Shown: positions 1-14,259 of the stretch, piece by piece | How positions within the stretch are numbered: position 1 is the first letter of the stretch | Layout: every line of letters begins with the position of its first letter | Assembly: GCA_034008185.1 (NCBI GenBank) | Contig: CM067081.1 | Coordinates: 82,852,765 to 82,916,764, forward strand | DNA: 64,000 nucleotides | Origin: Gorsachius magnificus | Lineage: Eukaryota > Chordata > Aves > Pelecaniformes > Ardeidae | Direction of reading: 5' to 3' | The notes under the pieces: model-generated | What the model saw: only the letters and a program-made list of their open reading frames with translations | Told to the model about the DNA's origin: nothing | The model's database searches: none | Program-made: the position numbers and the translations under genes

Positions 1-3000
1 TTTGCATATAACCACAACATGTGCCCCACCGTTGCTCCTGTGACAGCAGTTTCATTTTACACTGCATGCATGACCAGGAATCTCTAGCATGGTGGATGGG
101 ACATTATATCAGCTCCATCCATATGTAATAACTTCATTTACAAAATGAATTTGTTCTGTTTGCATATAATTTTCCTCTCTCCTGTCCCATAAGATATGTC
201 CCGTGGACAAAATACTCTGGATGAGTAACACTGGAATATTTGCATTCATCTCTTACTTTATCAGTGTTCATAAAGCTGGTTGGGTCATCTGAAAACATTC
301 TGAGTGTAGTTAAGGGCACAGATGAGGGCTTCAGAAGCAGTATTACAGAGCTGGAGAGAACCTAATTTAGTTGTCAGAGCTCAGTTACAATTTGTTGGAT
401 CTGAAATTTGTAAACATGAAAACTTGTGAGAGAATCAAACTAGACCTTTATCAGCATGTTGTTACCTGCAGGGAGAGATCTGGGTTCCACAGAGGAGCAC
501 TGGGCATTCTGCCTCTGTGTCTCACCGAGTCCATTAATAATATCATGGGTTATAGGTAAAATTTGCATTCTTTTCCTCTGCTTATCTTGCAATTTGAGCC
601 ACAAAGTAGGTAATTTTGAACTTGCTACAATAAATAAGCTTGCTGACTGATTTTGCTTTTAACCACCCCTTTAGGCTCTCAGAAACAGGCATTTGACCTG
701 CTGAATCTCTGTGACTGGAGAAGATAAATAATACAGGCGAGTTTAAAGGGCTTAGTCGTGTAGGGCTTTCTCCTATATATTGAGATCCAAGCATGTGGTC
801 TGCAAGTCATCGTTGAGAATTAGAGATAATACTTTTTTATTGAAACCTAGTAATGGAGAGTGTTTCCCTTTCCATTTTTGGTTCCCTTTTTTCTCTTAAT
901 GTATTTTTTAAAAGTCTCTTTTCCTTTCCTCTTTGTTTTCATTCCTTCCTCACTCCCTGCGCTGTGTTTCAAAGGTAGCAGAACCAGGTTAATATTCTTC
1001 TTATTTTGTTAAACATGATGTGAACTGAGTACTACTTGAATCTGAAATGACCTTTGAAGAGTAACAAGCCAGTAGGTTTGAAATGGGCCTAAAGGGATCC
1101 TCTTGGAGATGATCCAGAATTTTATCAGCTGAATCCTAAATACTGCTTCTTTTACAGTATCACAAACTACAGTGTCAGAACATCATAGAATGACAATCAG
1201 ATAAAAAGTAATTGGGCTATTCTAATCTGACTGCAGTATAATTATATACATAAAAATAAAATTTAAATATTTGCATAAAATAAAAAAATAGGTAAGACAA
1301 TATGGTGCCTGAAACTGCCTTTGGAAAACCACTGAAGAACTCCTCCATGTTCCCAACAAACTAAATTAAGCTACTCCCAGCAATAAAATTGGACTTACAT
1401 TTTTATATCTTAATCTGAGGCTACTTCCAGGTACAAGACTTAGGCCTGCCTGCAAAAATAATAAAAAGCAATAATATTTTGTTCCTATGTATTCCAGAGG
1501 CTTTTGAAGGCCTTATGAATGTTTATTTAATAATACTAGATTTTTTTGCAAAGGGTAAAAATAGAAATAAAATTTCCATTCCCTTCTTGGCAGGTCCTCT
1601 TCCACATCTCACAGTTCATGCCTAGCCTCTGTATACTTCACCTCTACAGAGATGGGACATGCGGCAACGTCTCTATATGCTTTTTGCCCAATGCCCTTCT
1701 GCTGAGTGGTTGGATGACTGGAGCAGGGTTAGCAGGTTGTGTGGGAGAAGGAAGGGAAGGGATGCATCACCTTCCCCTGCTTTTAAGGATATCAGGAAAA
1801 ATAAAGCAATATTGTTTGGAGCTACAACTCTTCTTCAGCGCACTAAGAGTTATTGTGTTTTTCAAGGAAGAAAAACTTGAAGAAAAGCAAGCAGATTTAC
1901 AAAACTGTGTGGTGGCAGTGATCTTCTGTTCCCCTGTCAGGACCTACAAACTGGGACCAGTTTCTCCTATAGAAGGGCAAGGCACACACCAGCCACAGCT
2001 GAAATACTCAGAGAAAACAGGCATGTCTCATTCTCATGAGAACATAGTGAACTCTCCCCGATGAGATTTGTGGACCTGTTGGATTTGATTTTCTTTCTAG
2101 GGGGAGGGGCAATTTAAAGACCTTAGCTAGACCACATAACCTTTTGCATGAAATTCCATAGCTACTCCAGAAGAAAATGATAAAATTCAGGTCGTGATAG
2201 CTATGTCTTACATAATGCCCATAATGTACAACTTTTGTACTATAAGTAAGGGGAAAACAGTGGCCTTGCCCCATAGACTTTGCAGTCAAGAATTTAGCTC
2301 TGAAACTGTGAAAAAATGGAGATATTATCAAAACATTACATCAGGTTGCAATTTATTTATTTAATGAAAAAAGACTGCATATTGCCTTGCTTCTCTGTCT
2401 CTCTTATGGAGTGCTACTGAAATGGAATATGCATGCAGCTGTGATCAGACCCAGATCAGAGTACAGAGCACCAGGCCACTATGTGAAGGGAAAATGATAA
2501 AAATGGAAAGACACATATACTGTGGAAGTGAAGAATAGTTGGGAATATGAAGAGACACAAAAACTTCAGAGTGGCTGTTAGAATGCCGCCGTCTTCCCAA
2601 GGCAATTAAAGCCTGACTGTGCCGTTACTCGGTTGTACTTGTGACCACTTCCAACATAGTACTTTCAGTGGGATTCTTCATGGAGTAACAAACCATGTGT
2701 TTCCTCTTGAATTACAAGTAGAGGTTAGGTTCTCTGTTTTAGAAGAATGTTGGAGCCAAACAATAAGAATACTAGGGCTGAAAAGTATGAAGTCACCTTA
2801 CACTGAAGAAAAGCATATACAGTTTATTTTTGTTCTGAACATTAAAAACAGGACAAAGAATTACAAACCAAAACCAGGTTTTGGAACTGCGTAAGACCTG
2901 ATGGCAAGAAGTGAAATCTTCTTGTACACAAGCAATTATGCTCAGGTCAAGAGAAAGAAAATCAGTCCTTTTATCTGTACAGTCTTACTGTAGATTGTCA

Positions 3001-3791
3001 GCCCTGGGTAAAATTCAGAATTTTTATACCTACAGAAAACAGACCAGCCTTAGTGGCAGGTTCGTTTTGCCCTTACTAATGGCCTTTGGTTTGCTGGACT
3101 GAAGAGTCTGAATTTTTTTTAAGCTGGGCAAGCCTGTGGGGAACAAATAAATATTAACGAGTTCTTCCCCAATGCAGCCTTGGGAGTGCTGCAGTTTAGT
3201 GTTAAGAGGTGCTCATTACTTCAGTAATTCTGAAGCACCTGTCACTGGAAAAGTACTTATGTGCAGAACATTAATTCTATAGCTAGAAAATCTAAATTAA
3301 TGGGCCAATTCTAAGTCCTCAGCACAGAGACCCTTCCACGCTGATGGAACTATTGGAAATGTGTAAAAGATTCCTAATGAAGTGTAAAACAGTGACAAAA
3401 AGGTTTCTCCTCTGGATGCCTGTAGACCAAGAATAATTTCAAGTGGTGACAATGAACACCTCTAATTTTCAGGGTGCTGGAAAAGGTGATTTTGCCTCTT
3501 GTATATGTGACGCTTGTCATGGCTTCACTTTTGGTACCGTTATGTTTTGACAGGTAGAGAGGAGTCAGGACATAGGAATACCAAGGTTTTACTACCTGGA
3601 AGGAATTATTTTTTATGTTATGATTTGATGTGAAATCTACTTGGAATTTGGAAAAATTGTGAGTTTCTGCTGCATGCAGGTTAATAGCTGTCAGAGGAAA
3701 CAGTTTCTGAGAAAGGAAAAGGATGGTTCCTCTCAGGTATCTAGCAGATCCAACCCTTGACAGCCTACAAAAGCAACCAGCACTTTTTCGT
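1..3791. other. AT-rich intergenic DNA, no gene recognised
   Basis: Only short open frames occur here. The longest (1546-2064, + strand, 172 codons) has no recognisable domain and no splice context. I see no RNA gene and no clear young repeat. In mammals FRMPD4 lies upstream of PRPS2, but none of its coding sequence was recognised. Confidence 0.6.
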
Positions 3792-4895
3792 AATCATAGA
3801 ATCATGTATGTTTTAAGGGACTTTTTGGGTCACTTAGTCCAGCCTCCTTTTCAAAATAGATCAAATTAGACTGAGTCGCTCAGGGTCTTGCTGAGTTTTG
3901 AATATCTCCAAGGAAGAAGATTTCACAGCCTCTCTGGGCAACCTCCTTCAGCGTTGGACTACCCCAAGGTGAAATAGGTTTTCCTGTCTCTAGTCAGAAT
4001 TCCCCACGTTCCAGCTTGTATCCGTTGCCTCTCATCCTATCATTGCACATCTTTGAAAAGAGCCTGGCTCCACCATCTCCCAGTAGGTGGCTGGAGAGAA
4101 CAGCATTATCCCTCTCAGTCTTCTCTTCCTCAGGCTGAACCACCCCAGTTCTCTCACCCCCTCCCCTTCCATCATGTCTGCCGTCCCTCTGACCATCTTG
4201 GTGGCTCTCTGCTGGATGCACTCCCATGTGTCAGTGTCTGTCTTGTACTGGGGAATTCAAAGCTCTGCAGAGCACCCCAGAAGGGGTCTCACGAATGCTG
4301 AGCAGAGGAGGAGGGAAACACTTGCCTTGGCTTGCTGGCCACACTCTGGCTAATGCAGCCCAGGATGCCATTGGCTGCTTTTGCCACTGGGGCATTCCTG
4401 GCTCATATTCAACTTGTTGTCCACCAGGAACCCCAGGTCCTCTTCTGGAAAGCCGTGTTGTAGCTGGTCAGTCCCCAGCATGTGCTGGTGCCTGGCCTTA
4501 TTGCTCTCCAGGTGCTGGCCATGTGCCTTTGTTGAGGTTCATGAGGTTCTTGGTGGCCCACTTCTACAGCCTGTTGAGGTTCCTCTGAATAGGAGGCCTT
4601 CCTTCTAGCATATCAACCACTGTCCCCAATTTGGTATTGTTCATGAAGTTCCTGAGTGTGCACCTCTGTCCTATTGTTCAGGTTATTATTAAAGAATTAA
4701 ACAGTATTAGCTCTAGTATTGATCCCTTGGGCATGCAGAAGGTAACCAGCTACCAGCTCAACTTTATACATTTGACCACAACCCTCTGTGCCTGATGAGC
4801 AAGCAATATTCCACCCACCTTATCATCCACCTTAGTGGTACACATCTCACTATTTTGGCTATAAGGATACTGTGGAAGACTGTGTCAGAAGTATT
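3792..4895 (-). mobile_element. Old CR1 LINE fragment, minus strand
   Basis: It starts with the reverse complement of the CR1 3' tail (AATCATAGAATCAT at 3792). It continues through the 3' UTR-like and reverse-transcriptase C-terminal region; the complement of 'ACTGTGTCAGA'-type CR1 sequence is still seen near 4,885. Reading frames are heavily broken by indels and stops, so this is an old copy. The right boundary is approximate. Confidence 0.8.
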
Positions 4896-5152
4896 TTACT
4901 TTCTAGGAATGTTTACATTTGACTATTTGAATTTTCTACTCTACCTCTCCACTCTCTTCTCTGTTTTTTCTGTGTAGAGCAATCCCTTTTAACCACTGAA
5001 AATGAACTGTCTATCAGAGGTCTGTCACTGAACAGAAATGCCTAATTTTGCCCTTGAGAGTCAGTGGATACAGGCACTTCCAGAGGTAATTCGGTTTGTA
5101 AAAATCAGTATTAACTCAACAGTTTTGCTTTCCTGGTAAGCAAATGGGCTTG

Positions 5153-5177
5153 TATATATATATATATATATATATAT
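5153..5177. repeat. (TA)n microsatellite
   Basis: About twelve TA units, followed by a T-rich stretch. Confidence 0.95.
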
Positions 5178-5658
5178 TATTTTTTTTTTACCCTTGCTGT
5201 GTCTTTTTACCCTTCTGATTTTATCCCTGTGTTTTAATACTTTATATTGATTCCTTCATTCTTATGGAGGGATGTCTTTGTGCCTTGCATTTCTCTTTAA
5301 TTTTCATGTTGTTGAAAAACTCTTGGTAGAACCACAGTGATTTGTTATCTTTGCTTTCTGTCTTGCATCAGAGAGGTTGCTGTTCTCCATTTATAGCCCT
5401 TTTCAGTTACTGCTACCTTCCTGGCACTCTTCTGTCTTTTAAATTAAGTTTCCAGAAGACTCCATCTCCAGATCCTTGAGTGTGTTACAGTTTGATTTAT
5501 TTTTCTTCTAATCCTTTGACTCCTTCCTGTCCTTGCAATAATGAACTGTTCTCATGCACTTTCACTAAGCTTGCTCCCCACCTTTACGTTTTCAGTAATT
5601 TTCTGGTGAAAATCAAATTGAAAATAGCCATTTCACCAGTAGCTGCTTCTAGTTTGCT

Positions 5659-5678
5659 GGGGGGGGGGGGGGGGGGGG
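5659..5678. repeat. Poly(G) run of 20
   Basis: Twenty consecutive G bases followed by a G-rich tail. The exact length is error-prone in sequencing. Confidence 0.9.
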
Positions 5679-7420
5679 TGGCGTGGAGGGGGGACAGGGC
5701 AGGGAAGAAATCATTGCCATAAGAACTTCCTGGAATAACTGTGTCTATACTAGGAGATTTCAGCATGCCTGAGAGTACTGCTGACCTTTAGAGCATGATC
5801 CTTTATGCTAACAAACTGTTAAACTGTGCCCCAGCGTGAGCTTGGCCCTTCCAGCTAGTGCTTTCCCCAAATACTTCTTGGGAGCAGTTCGGCAGATCAT
5901 CGTTCTGGGGGTCATTACCAAGAGGCAATTTGCATGCAGACACTGATTTAGAAGCAAAGAGATTTTACTTAATTACAAAATACTTTGCCTTGGTGCAAAG
6001 GAGAATTCTTGGATGTGCTTTATTCACTGGTATATAAGATCTCTGTATCTTGTACATTTGCTCATTTTCTTTTTCCGGTAGGTTTGAAGACCCCATGTAG
6101 CATTAGAAGTCTTTTGTAGGCTTCTGCTGACAGTTTGAAAAATCCCTCCTCCTCTTGATTTTTGCAATTTTTGTGATTAAACAAGCCTGCATCTCATTTC
6201 TCCTTGAGCTTCGCAGACAGTATATATGTTCTTGACAAGAACCTTAACAGTATTTCCATTTTCTTGCATTTTTTATCCTTAGTCAACCGGGCACATCTGT
6301 ATACCTTTCCTAGTCAAAAGGACCTTTTAACCATTACAGCCCTGACTTCTGCCTTTACCGCTTCCTAGTGGTAATGGTGGCCATGATTTGACCAGGCTTA
6401 TTGAAGTTTATCTCTTCCTACCCATAGCTAAGAAGCCATAGTTAACCAATGATCAAAACTGGTTCCAAAGACACAATGCTGGAAGTAACTTAAGATCTTC
6501 TGATTATTATAATATTGATATCTCAAAGGGGAACTGAGAGTTCACAACACCTCAGGGCTTAGTTGGACAGCACTTGATTAATGTTTAATGATTTAAGTAT
6601 TTGAAATTATGCATTCTGTGCAGTTTTAAATGTAGATTTTGTTGACTTTTCACTGGGAAAAGAAGTTATTGAAAATAGTACTTTTGAATGTTACAGTGTT
6701 TCAGATGTGGTAAATCTGCGAACAGAGTTCTACAGACATATCAGATGCAACTGAACTTTATCACCAAATAAAGATCTTCAGACTTTGGCACAGAAGGATT
6801 TTATAGCACTGTGCTGAGTACGGGTCTTATTCCTCTGTATAACTAGTCAGATGAAGAGCTGGCTCAGAGTTTCTTTTGCAGCAAGTAGGTGAAATGCAGT
6901 TTTGAGTCAGCTGGCAGAAAGGGTTTGGAGTGCTAACAGGAAGCGTCAGGGAAAGGCTGCCAAATGTCAGTGATGTTCTGGAGTCTAAGAAAGCTGTTTA
7001 GGCCATGGAATTTAGGAAGTTTTGGTGTGTTAATGTGTTGGGGGATGGACAGAGGAGAAGATTTAAGGTGAGGATAAGTGGGATGTCAGAATGTTGTAGA
7101 GACTTCAGACAGTCTGTCAAGAAGCAGGGGAAGGAAACCCTCTCTCTCTCCCCCACCCTGTGTTTTTAGCTGTTCCCTCACTCCTGTGACCCCTTCCTTC
7201 TTTCTCAGTCCCCTGGTATACAAGATTCATCAGTACCACCAGAACAGCAGGGGAAACAGAGGTCTGTGCGAGCAGGAGGTGAGGATTCAGGCTATATATG
7301 CTGCTGTAACAGCTGTCTGTTCTATAGAATTGTATGTTTTAAGCAGGAAATGTCCTTTTTGCTTTTCTAACAAAGCTAAATGTTATGTCGTTGCCACTAG
7401 AATGCCAAGGCTACTGATAG

Positions 7421-7511
7421 AGAATATTTGCTCATGGAAATAATTTAACTTCACCTTTCCCAATACAGAATATTTGCTTGTGGAAATAATTTAACTTCAC
7501 CTTCCCTACTG
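7421..7511. repeat. Tandem duplication, period 46 bp
   Basis: Two adjacent copies begin with AGAATATTTGCT at 7421 and 7467. They share a downstream segment with AATAATTTAACTTCACC. The copies differ at only a few bases, so the duplication is fairly recent. Confidence 0.9.
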
Positions 7512-10309
7512 AGAGAGAAACCTTGCCCCTTTGTTAGCACTGGCAAAAGCTGTGCTGCGATTGTGTCCACAGGTATAATGATAGAATTTATGGAGATCTG
7601 TGGAGGTTCCAGCATAGCTACTCAAGAGAAATATAGGAACAGGATAGATAAAGGAGCAGAACATGGGTATTTTACTCTTTGAAGACATCTTTGAAGATGT
7701 CTGTTACTGTGAATTTTGTCCTGGCAAGAAATGGCCTGAGGTTTTTGGTTCGTTTCTTTTTAACCACATATGTACCTTATTTTCATTTTCCTTTAAGAGA
7801 TGGTTGCATAAAGATGAGCAGGAAACAGGAAACAAGCTTATAGGACTTGCAGAGAGAAAAATTAAAATATTTGAAGACTGTTTAAGGATTTAAAGATTTT
7901 AAAGAAGACTTTAAAATAGAAAGTCCTCTTTGGATATAAATAATACATGAACCCTGGAGAATGATTTTATGAGAATGGACCTTGAACAGAAGGCAACAAG
8001 TATATACACATACACAGCTTTAACCTTCATCCAAATCATAAAGTTCCTCAACTGGTGCATTATTGTGTATTTTATTTATGAGTAATTTTATTCACTGATA
8101 TGCTTCATAGAATATTAGAGCAGAGCTTCATGAGTAATTGGAAGTCAGGATACAAGATGAGATCAGAAAACAAACCCATGTAGTACTTTTAGGATCTGTT
8201 ATTGTTATACCATCATGTTGAAATAAAACTACTGAGAAATTTATAATGTTTTAAAATAATTTCAGAAAGAAATATGCACCAACATATTCCACTTCTTCAA
8301 TATTTATTATTCTCTGCTTAGCCTCGTAATAGAAGTGAACATTAATGTATATATATATTTTTTTCCCCATTTATAGCTCTGGGGTTTTTTGTTGTTTTTC
8401 TGGTAAAGGGTCCAGATTTTTTAGCATGTTAAAGTATCAAAAGTCTTTGCAAGACCTCATTAATGTAGAATGCTTTTTGGACCTGTGTGATCAATGCTTT
8501 CACCTTTTGCAAAGTCAAACTTACACTTACTTACACACTTGAAAGTTTCTAGTTCCTTCTAATCTTGGAGGAAAGCTTTAGAGTGTGAAATAAATGTACT
8601 CAGTTTTACAACTGCCAAGCTGTGTGGGAATAGCTGCTGTATTTTTAAGTCTGTTTTAATAATTTCTTTTTGATCGAGTATTATATTAAATATTATATAT
8701 TGAGTATTTTTTGTAAACAATCCGTGTCTCATAGCAATTGCAGTATCACATTCAACACCTAAGTAGGTCTACTTTAAAATAGAAATGTTCTCTACGTATA
8801 TTTCATCCTTACAAGCCAATGATCCTTTCACTGAGGAGGTTAGCTGTCCAACTGGCAGTCTCAGCGGGCCCATGGCAGTTCCTACTTTACGTAACTCAGG
8901 AACGCAAGCAGCACAGCAGTTAACGCCTGTATATTGATCTCTCGCTCTCCTTCCTTCCACTTCATGATAAGTCTGCACCTGATCATGTGGATGAAAGAAT
9001 TTACTTTTAATGAGAATTAAGCTAATAAACACAAGCCACTGTAATTTCTCCCTGGAGTAACAATGAAGTAAAATCCAGCGTGTCTAATCCTGAACATAAC
9101 TAATGAAGCTATCATTGAAATCAGCCTGGAATAATCAAAAAGAACCAAGTATTAGTGATGTAGCTTTCATTTGGTTTGATTTGTATATGAAGACAGGCAA
9201 CATTAAGGAACATTTTGAAGGTGGAGTGACTTATGGTAGATTGGGGTACCAAGTCTTGTTATGTTTCATGTAATTTTTATTTCTTGGTACTCGTTATGCC
9301 AGTATTAATGAAACTTGATTTGCATGCTTGTCTTTGTCTACTGAAGATAATATTTCTAACATCAGTTTTGAATAAAACACACACCTTTTACAGCTGTCAC
9401 AAATAATAACACTATTCTGCAGATGATTCTGCATTCTTCAAAATATTTATGGAAAAATATTTTTCCACTCTTTGCCAAATCCTTAGTATTTCAATAAGTC
9501 TAAATACTTACCAGTTGGAAAGAATACACAGGTAGGTAAAAAGTATTTTCCATGGTTTTTTTTGTTTTCTTTTTTTTTCCCAAACACTGCAAAAAGGTTT
9601 AAAGAAGCTGCTAAGAAAAAATATTTTTCTCATTTTAAAAATTTTAATTTTAATTTGGTGTATCTCTATCATTTTTGTTTGTGAGTATAAAGTTGTAGGG
9701 ATACTTAATTTCAGATTCAGAAAAAATTTTTTTTTTATTTCTGCTCTATTTTGCTAATATTTTTGTAATTTTGTCTGCTGTTATATGAAGATTCTATGCC
9801 CATTTCTTAAATAACTGGCAGCATTTATAGCAATTATACTGTGGGAATGAGAAGGGGAAAGGAAGTTTTGACTCAGTAATAGATGGGGTCTCTTTTAGTC
9901 CTGGTTTGTTTTTTGAGTGTACTTCAGATCTCTTCCTTTCAGTGTGCTAGGGTTTTTTTATCAAGAGGTAGTTGATAATTAATTGTCCACGTGCAGCTCT
10001 TGTCCTGATACGGAATATTCACTCAGATGTGGAAGCAAGGAAGTCTTCTTGGATCTCACGGCACAACCACAGCCAGAGACACAAGATGACAGCTCCTAAA
10101 AGCTTCCCTTAGTTTTACCCAAAGCTGATGGAAAGTCTACGTAATCTGAATACATTATCTTGCTTTGGAAGCTTTCGTAGCACAATAATGTTAGGAGAGT
10201 GAGCATCACAGACATCACAACAACCTACCCTGTGACTCTCAAAATAGACTAGGGGCTGTCTGCTTTCAGGGAGACTCTTCTTTGACTTGACACCCTGGAT
10301 TCCTATGCT

Positions 10310-10400
10310 GTCAGAACACAGGAACATAACAACATGACAAAGGCTATACTGGGTCAGACTAAATCTGACAGAGATATCTGACATTCCGCCTCTGACTACA
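10310..10400. repeat. Possible ancient amniote interspersed repeat
   Basis: The stretch containing GCTATACTGGGTCAGAC resembles a dispersed sequence seen in bird and reptile genomes that reads roughly 'catactgggtcagacc'. This rests on recall of the motif and the family is not named. Boundaries are guesses. Confidence 0.3.
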
Positions 10401-11743
10401 GCCAAAAGTAAATGCCTGTGGTTGTGAAAGTATGGTGTGAGAGACTGCAGTCTCAGATCATGACCTCTTTCTTCTCTTGTTTGCTTCTCTTTCCTTATCT
10501 TTTGCCAGTCAAAAGCATCCACGCAGAATGTTTTTCTTCTGGAAAATGTGATTTGACAGAATTGAGACACAGCGTGGTGTTGTGTTGATTTAGTAGAAGA
10601 TTAGAGAGGAGAATAAGCAGACAGGCTTGCAGGCTAAGCTGGGCCCCTATGGCCGCCTAGACTTAGAAACAAGATGCGTAAGAGACAAGCTAAAACTTTC
10701 TAGATTAGCCTGATGCAGAATGTGCAAGCTTTAGACTTGCAAAAGGAACCGCAATCTTTGATATTTATCTTGAACTAGGCTATTTTTAAAGGGGTAGAAA
10801 ATGGTTTTCTGGACAGTTTTGCTGTTGATATCTGGTCTTTGCCTCTGATATCTCAATGGATGCTATATATTGATCTGTTCTTTCCACCTGTTTGGCACTG
10901 ATTTGCTTCTTTCTCCAATAGTGCATTTCCCAGAGCCTGAGTTCTGTGAAGCAACAGCAGCCCCATTTGTATACAGACTTACAAAGAAATATATAATTCC
11001 AAGATTAGTCTGCTGTCTTGCCATTATTTACTCATGCAAGTGGTAAATAAGAAGATGCTGAAAACTGGAGGTTGACTAGCTGGAGGAATCAGAGGTAAAA
11101 GCCCTGGTACTAGAGGTGAGATGGAGTTTTCAAGGATTAAGATTATAAGATAACATTCTTTGGAGCTCAAGTGGGCAAAATCATGGCAGAAAGGAAAAAA
11201 AACAATGAAAAGGAATTAAAAGAAAGGTATTGTAGAAACTGGAAGTTCTGTAAACACTCGAGAAAAAGATTTGAAACAAAAAAGGAATTAAGCCAGCATA
11301 TGATTGTTTTCCTAGAAAAAGTTGAGAAGTGACCCAGTAGTAGGAACTAAATCTTTGTGCAAAAGTTAAATGTTTCATGATTCACTGGGAAAATCAAATT
11401 GAAGGATCCCAGACTAAACTGTTAGGATAAAACTGCCCATTAAGTCAATTAACTTTCTTCAACTTGGAGCTTCTTAACAGGGATAAGCTCCGACAGAAAA
11501 TTAAGGAACTGAGACCTCATCTTAAGAAGGAATCAAATGTGTAACAAAGCTGTCTGGACAACAATATTTTCATACATGACAGTTCTTGAGGGTTTAGATT
11601 TTTTTTTTCTCCATGAGAACCCATTGCTTGGTCAGTCAAGGTCAATTTACCATTTACCACAGAGAAAAAAAACGTAAATGAAAAAACATGTTTTAACTTA
11701 CCCAGTCGTCAAAACACTTCCATAATGGACATAAATGCTAGTA

Positions 11744-11812
11744 TAATCATAGAATCATTAAGGGTAGAAAAGACCTCCAAGATGATCAAGTCCAACTGTA
11801 CTTATAGTACTT
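11744..11812 (-). mobile_element. CR1 3'-end fragment, minus strand
   Basis: It begins AATCATAGAATCAT and continues with the complement of the CR1 tail (AAGACCTCCAAGATGATCAA, then GTCCAACTGT). Only about 65 bp remain, typical of 5'-truncated CR1 copies. Confidence 0.8.
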
Positions 11813-14259
11813 ATAGTCCAAGAGAAGCATTGACGTATGAACAGAAGTCATGACTGTATGATGACTTAATATGGAAAAAGTCTAAGTGATGAAGCATTAT
11901 ATTATTGTGAAGCCCATAAGAAACACCTGGCAGTGACAAAATCAAGAATAATAGTAGGATTACAGAAAATAAGTTTTAGAAGGGATCTAAAGAAAACAAC
12001 TAGTCTGGCCCTTTCCTCCATAGCAATACCTACAATACCTACAAAAATACTTTCAGTAGATCATTTTAACTACTGTTATGTGGCAGAAAATTCACGCTCA
12101 GGACAAGCCACATTTCCCAGATAGTACTTTTTTAGCTACAAGAACCCTGAAAGGTACTTTGTAAGCTGTCTGGGAAAACTGCAGCATTATGAGGTGACAT
12201 ATACACTTAAGTTTGGTAACTTGTCATAACTACAAGAATAATGAAATGATTGATTACTGCAGTTGACACATAGCCATCAAAGCTCAGAGTGGAAAAACAG
12301 TGACAAGTCTTCCAGGTTTCTCAGCACCAAAAGACATTTTCTGTTGCTCAGTTAAAGGCTGTTTAAGAGAAAATCTGTTAGAGAAGAAGAGAACAGCACT
12401 ATGGGGATAAGTAGGGGGCTAAGAACAGTCTTGGCCATTGATGTGAAAATGTCCTGATAATGAAGCATACAGTGAACAGTCAAGTTTCTATAACTTGCAG
12501 TTTGAAAATTCGTTATTTATCCTCCATTGATCATGCATTGTATAAGGTGCCACTTGTTAGATGATGATTAGAGCTGAGAAAGGTGTGTTATGATGCACAT
12601 TAGGAGACATTTATGAAAGCTGTTTGGCTTAGCAGTTCCCCTCAGAATAAATGTAAGAAGAGCAATAAGCTTTTTTACAGAATAAAGTACGTGAAGCAGT
12701 AGGAGCTGTATCTGCTGACAAAGAAAAGTGGAGCTGAGTGATCAAAGAGGTTTCAATAGCAGCTGAATAGTATATCATAGAGCTGTGGATCCGAAAGAGA
12801 AGCAGCAGCTGAAATATTCAGTATTCAAAAATATCCAGAGGTAACATTAGAAACAATCGCAGAAATTGGAAGCCATAGAGCAAAGCAGGGAAGCAATGGG
12901 GATTTGGAAGACAGCTAGGAGGGAGAAGACTGGAGCTGTGTCAAAGCTAGGAACACTGGGGGCAATTTGGGAGCAGTGGGTGGCCAAGATCATGAAGAAC
13001 ATGCTTAAGTTATGGGATGGCAGGAACAACTATAGGGATCTTATGACAAAACTTTATGCTTTCTCAGTAGCATTATCCATCTAACAACTTTTTATGTTTT
13101 TATACTTGCAGGATAGAACAAGCTTTGGAAGAATCAAATCAGCATTTGAAGACAATAGAATCACAGGTCTCAAAATGCAGAGATAATATGTTTGGACAGA
13201 TGTGACTGTAATACTGTCAGCTGCTGCTATTCCATATCAAGGCTTCCGATATTTGCTGTTTATTCTTCATGCCAAAGCCCTGGGAGACAAGTCATTAGAG
13301 ACAAATATTAGCTTTCTTTTTTTTTTTTTTTTAAGGGAGGTTCTGAGAAAATCTTAAAATCATGACCCAAATGTACACTAAGTTAAAAATACACACAAAT
13401 AAAAATAGCCCGCAACTGTTTATTTTAAATCTCAGATTTTTCATGATCAACACTTTTGAGACCAGAGCCATGATTTGCTAACTTTTGACAATTAAATGCT
13501 GTAACTGAGGGCAGAAATTGGTCAACAGAGTCTTTTGCAAATTATGACTGTGAAAGGAAGTAATGAAATAGCTTGATATTCAGGTTGTATTTCCAGACAC
13601 ACAACAGGGATTTTGTCAGTTCTTTTAAAAGGCTGGTTTGGTTTTTTTTCCCCAACAGATATTCCCCCATAAAGATATTTTGTAGTTTGGAAGAAAAGGA
13701 AAGGGGTCAGAAGTCATTGTGATACAAAAACTACAAAAGCCCTGGGTTACTTTGAGTGACTTTTTTTCAGGCTGTAACAATTTCTAGTATGGGAACTGTA
13801 AAGAGAGTCATAGAGTGAGCTATATGGTAAGATTTGTAAAACTGCACTGCAATGAAACCAAGATAGGTGAAAATTTTTCAGTTTTATGTAAATTAGAGTC
13901 TCTTTGTAGTCCAATTTCTGCTTCTGATGTTTTAAAGTCTCTTATTTTTCCTTTGCTCTTATACCTTTGCTGGAAGTGCTTTCTGTTGTAGAAGCAGAAT
14001 TACATATGCTTTCTCAGGACCAGCTGACTAGTAATTGTTGCAGTCTTCGTCCTGGCTAAGCTGACCAATACCTGCTGACATCTAGTTACCAGGAAACAGC
14101 ATTTTCTTGTTCTTTGCTGATAATTATTACATCCTACATCAGGAAAGACTGTTTCTACCCACGATGTGATGATAAAAGGAAGAAAGCAATTTCCTGTTAA
14201 AAGTTTTACTTTTTGCTGTTAGGCAGGTAGTTCCCTTACTGTTCTCATTTAATCAAAAG
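11813..14259. other. Intergenic DNA, no gene recognised
   Basis: AT-rich sequence with a poly(T) run near 13,316. An open frame at 12866-13084 (+, 72 codons) has no recognisable family and no supporting splice structure. Confidence 0.55.

Larger units (their letters stand above)
4896..11743. other. Intergenic DNA with simple repeats, no gene recognised
   Basis: This AT-rich stretch holds a (TA)n run, a 20-base G run, a 46-bp tandem duplication and one possible old interspersed repeat, each listed separately. The longest open frame is 10115-10570 on the minus strand, 151 codons. It overlaps the repeat-like stretch and resembles no family I know. Confidence 0.55.

Noticed and set aside
1546..2064. 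172-codon plus-strand open frame
   Set aside because: It has no recognisable domain, no splice or promoter context and a composition like the surrounding DNA.
10115..10570. 151-codon minus-strand open frame
   Set aside because: It overlaps a possible dispersed repeat and has no family resemblance.
12866..13084. 72-codon plus-strand frame followed by an acceptor-like TTGCAG
   Set aside because: The frame and the acceptor do not combine into a gene model, and no protein family was recognised.
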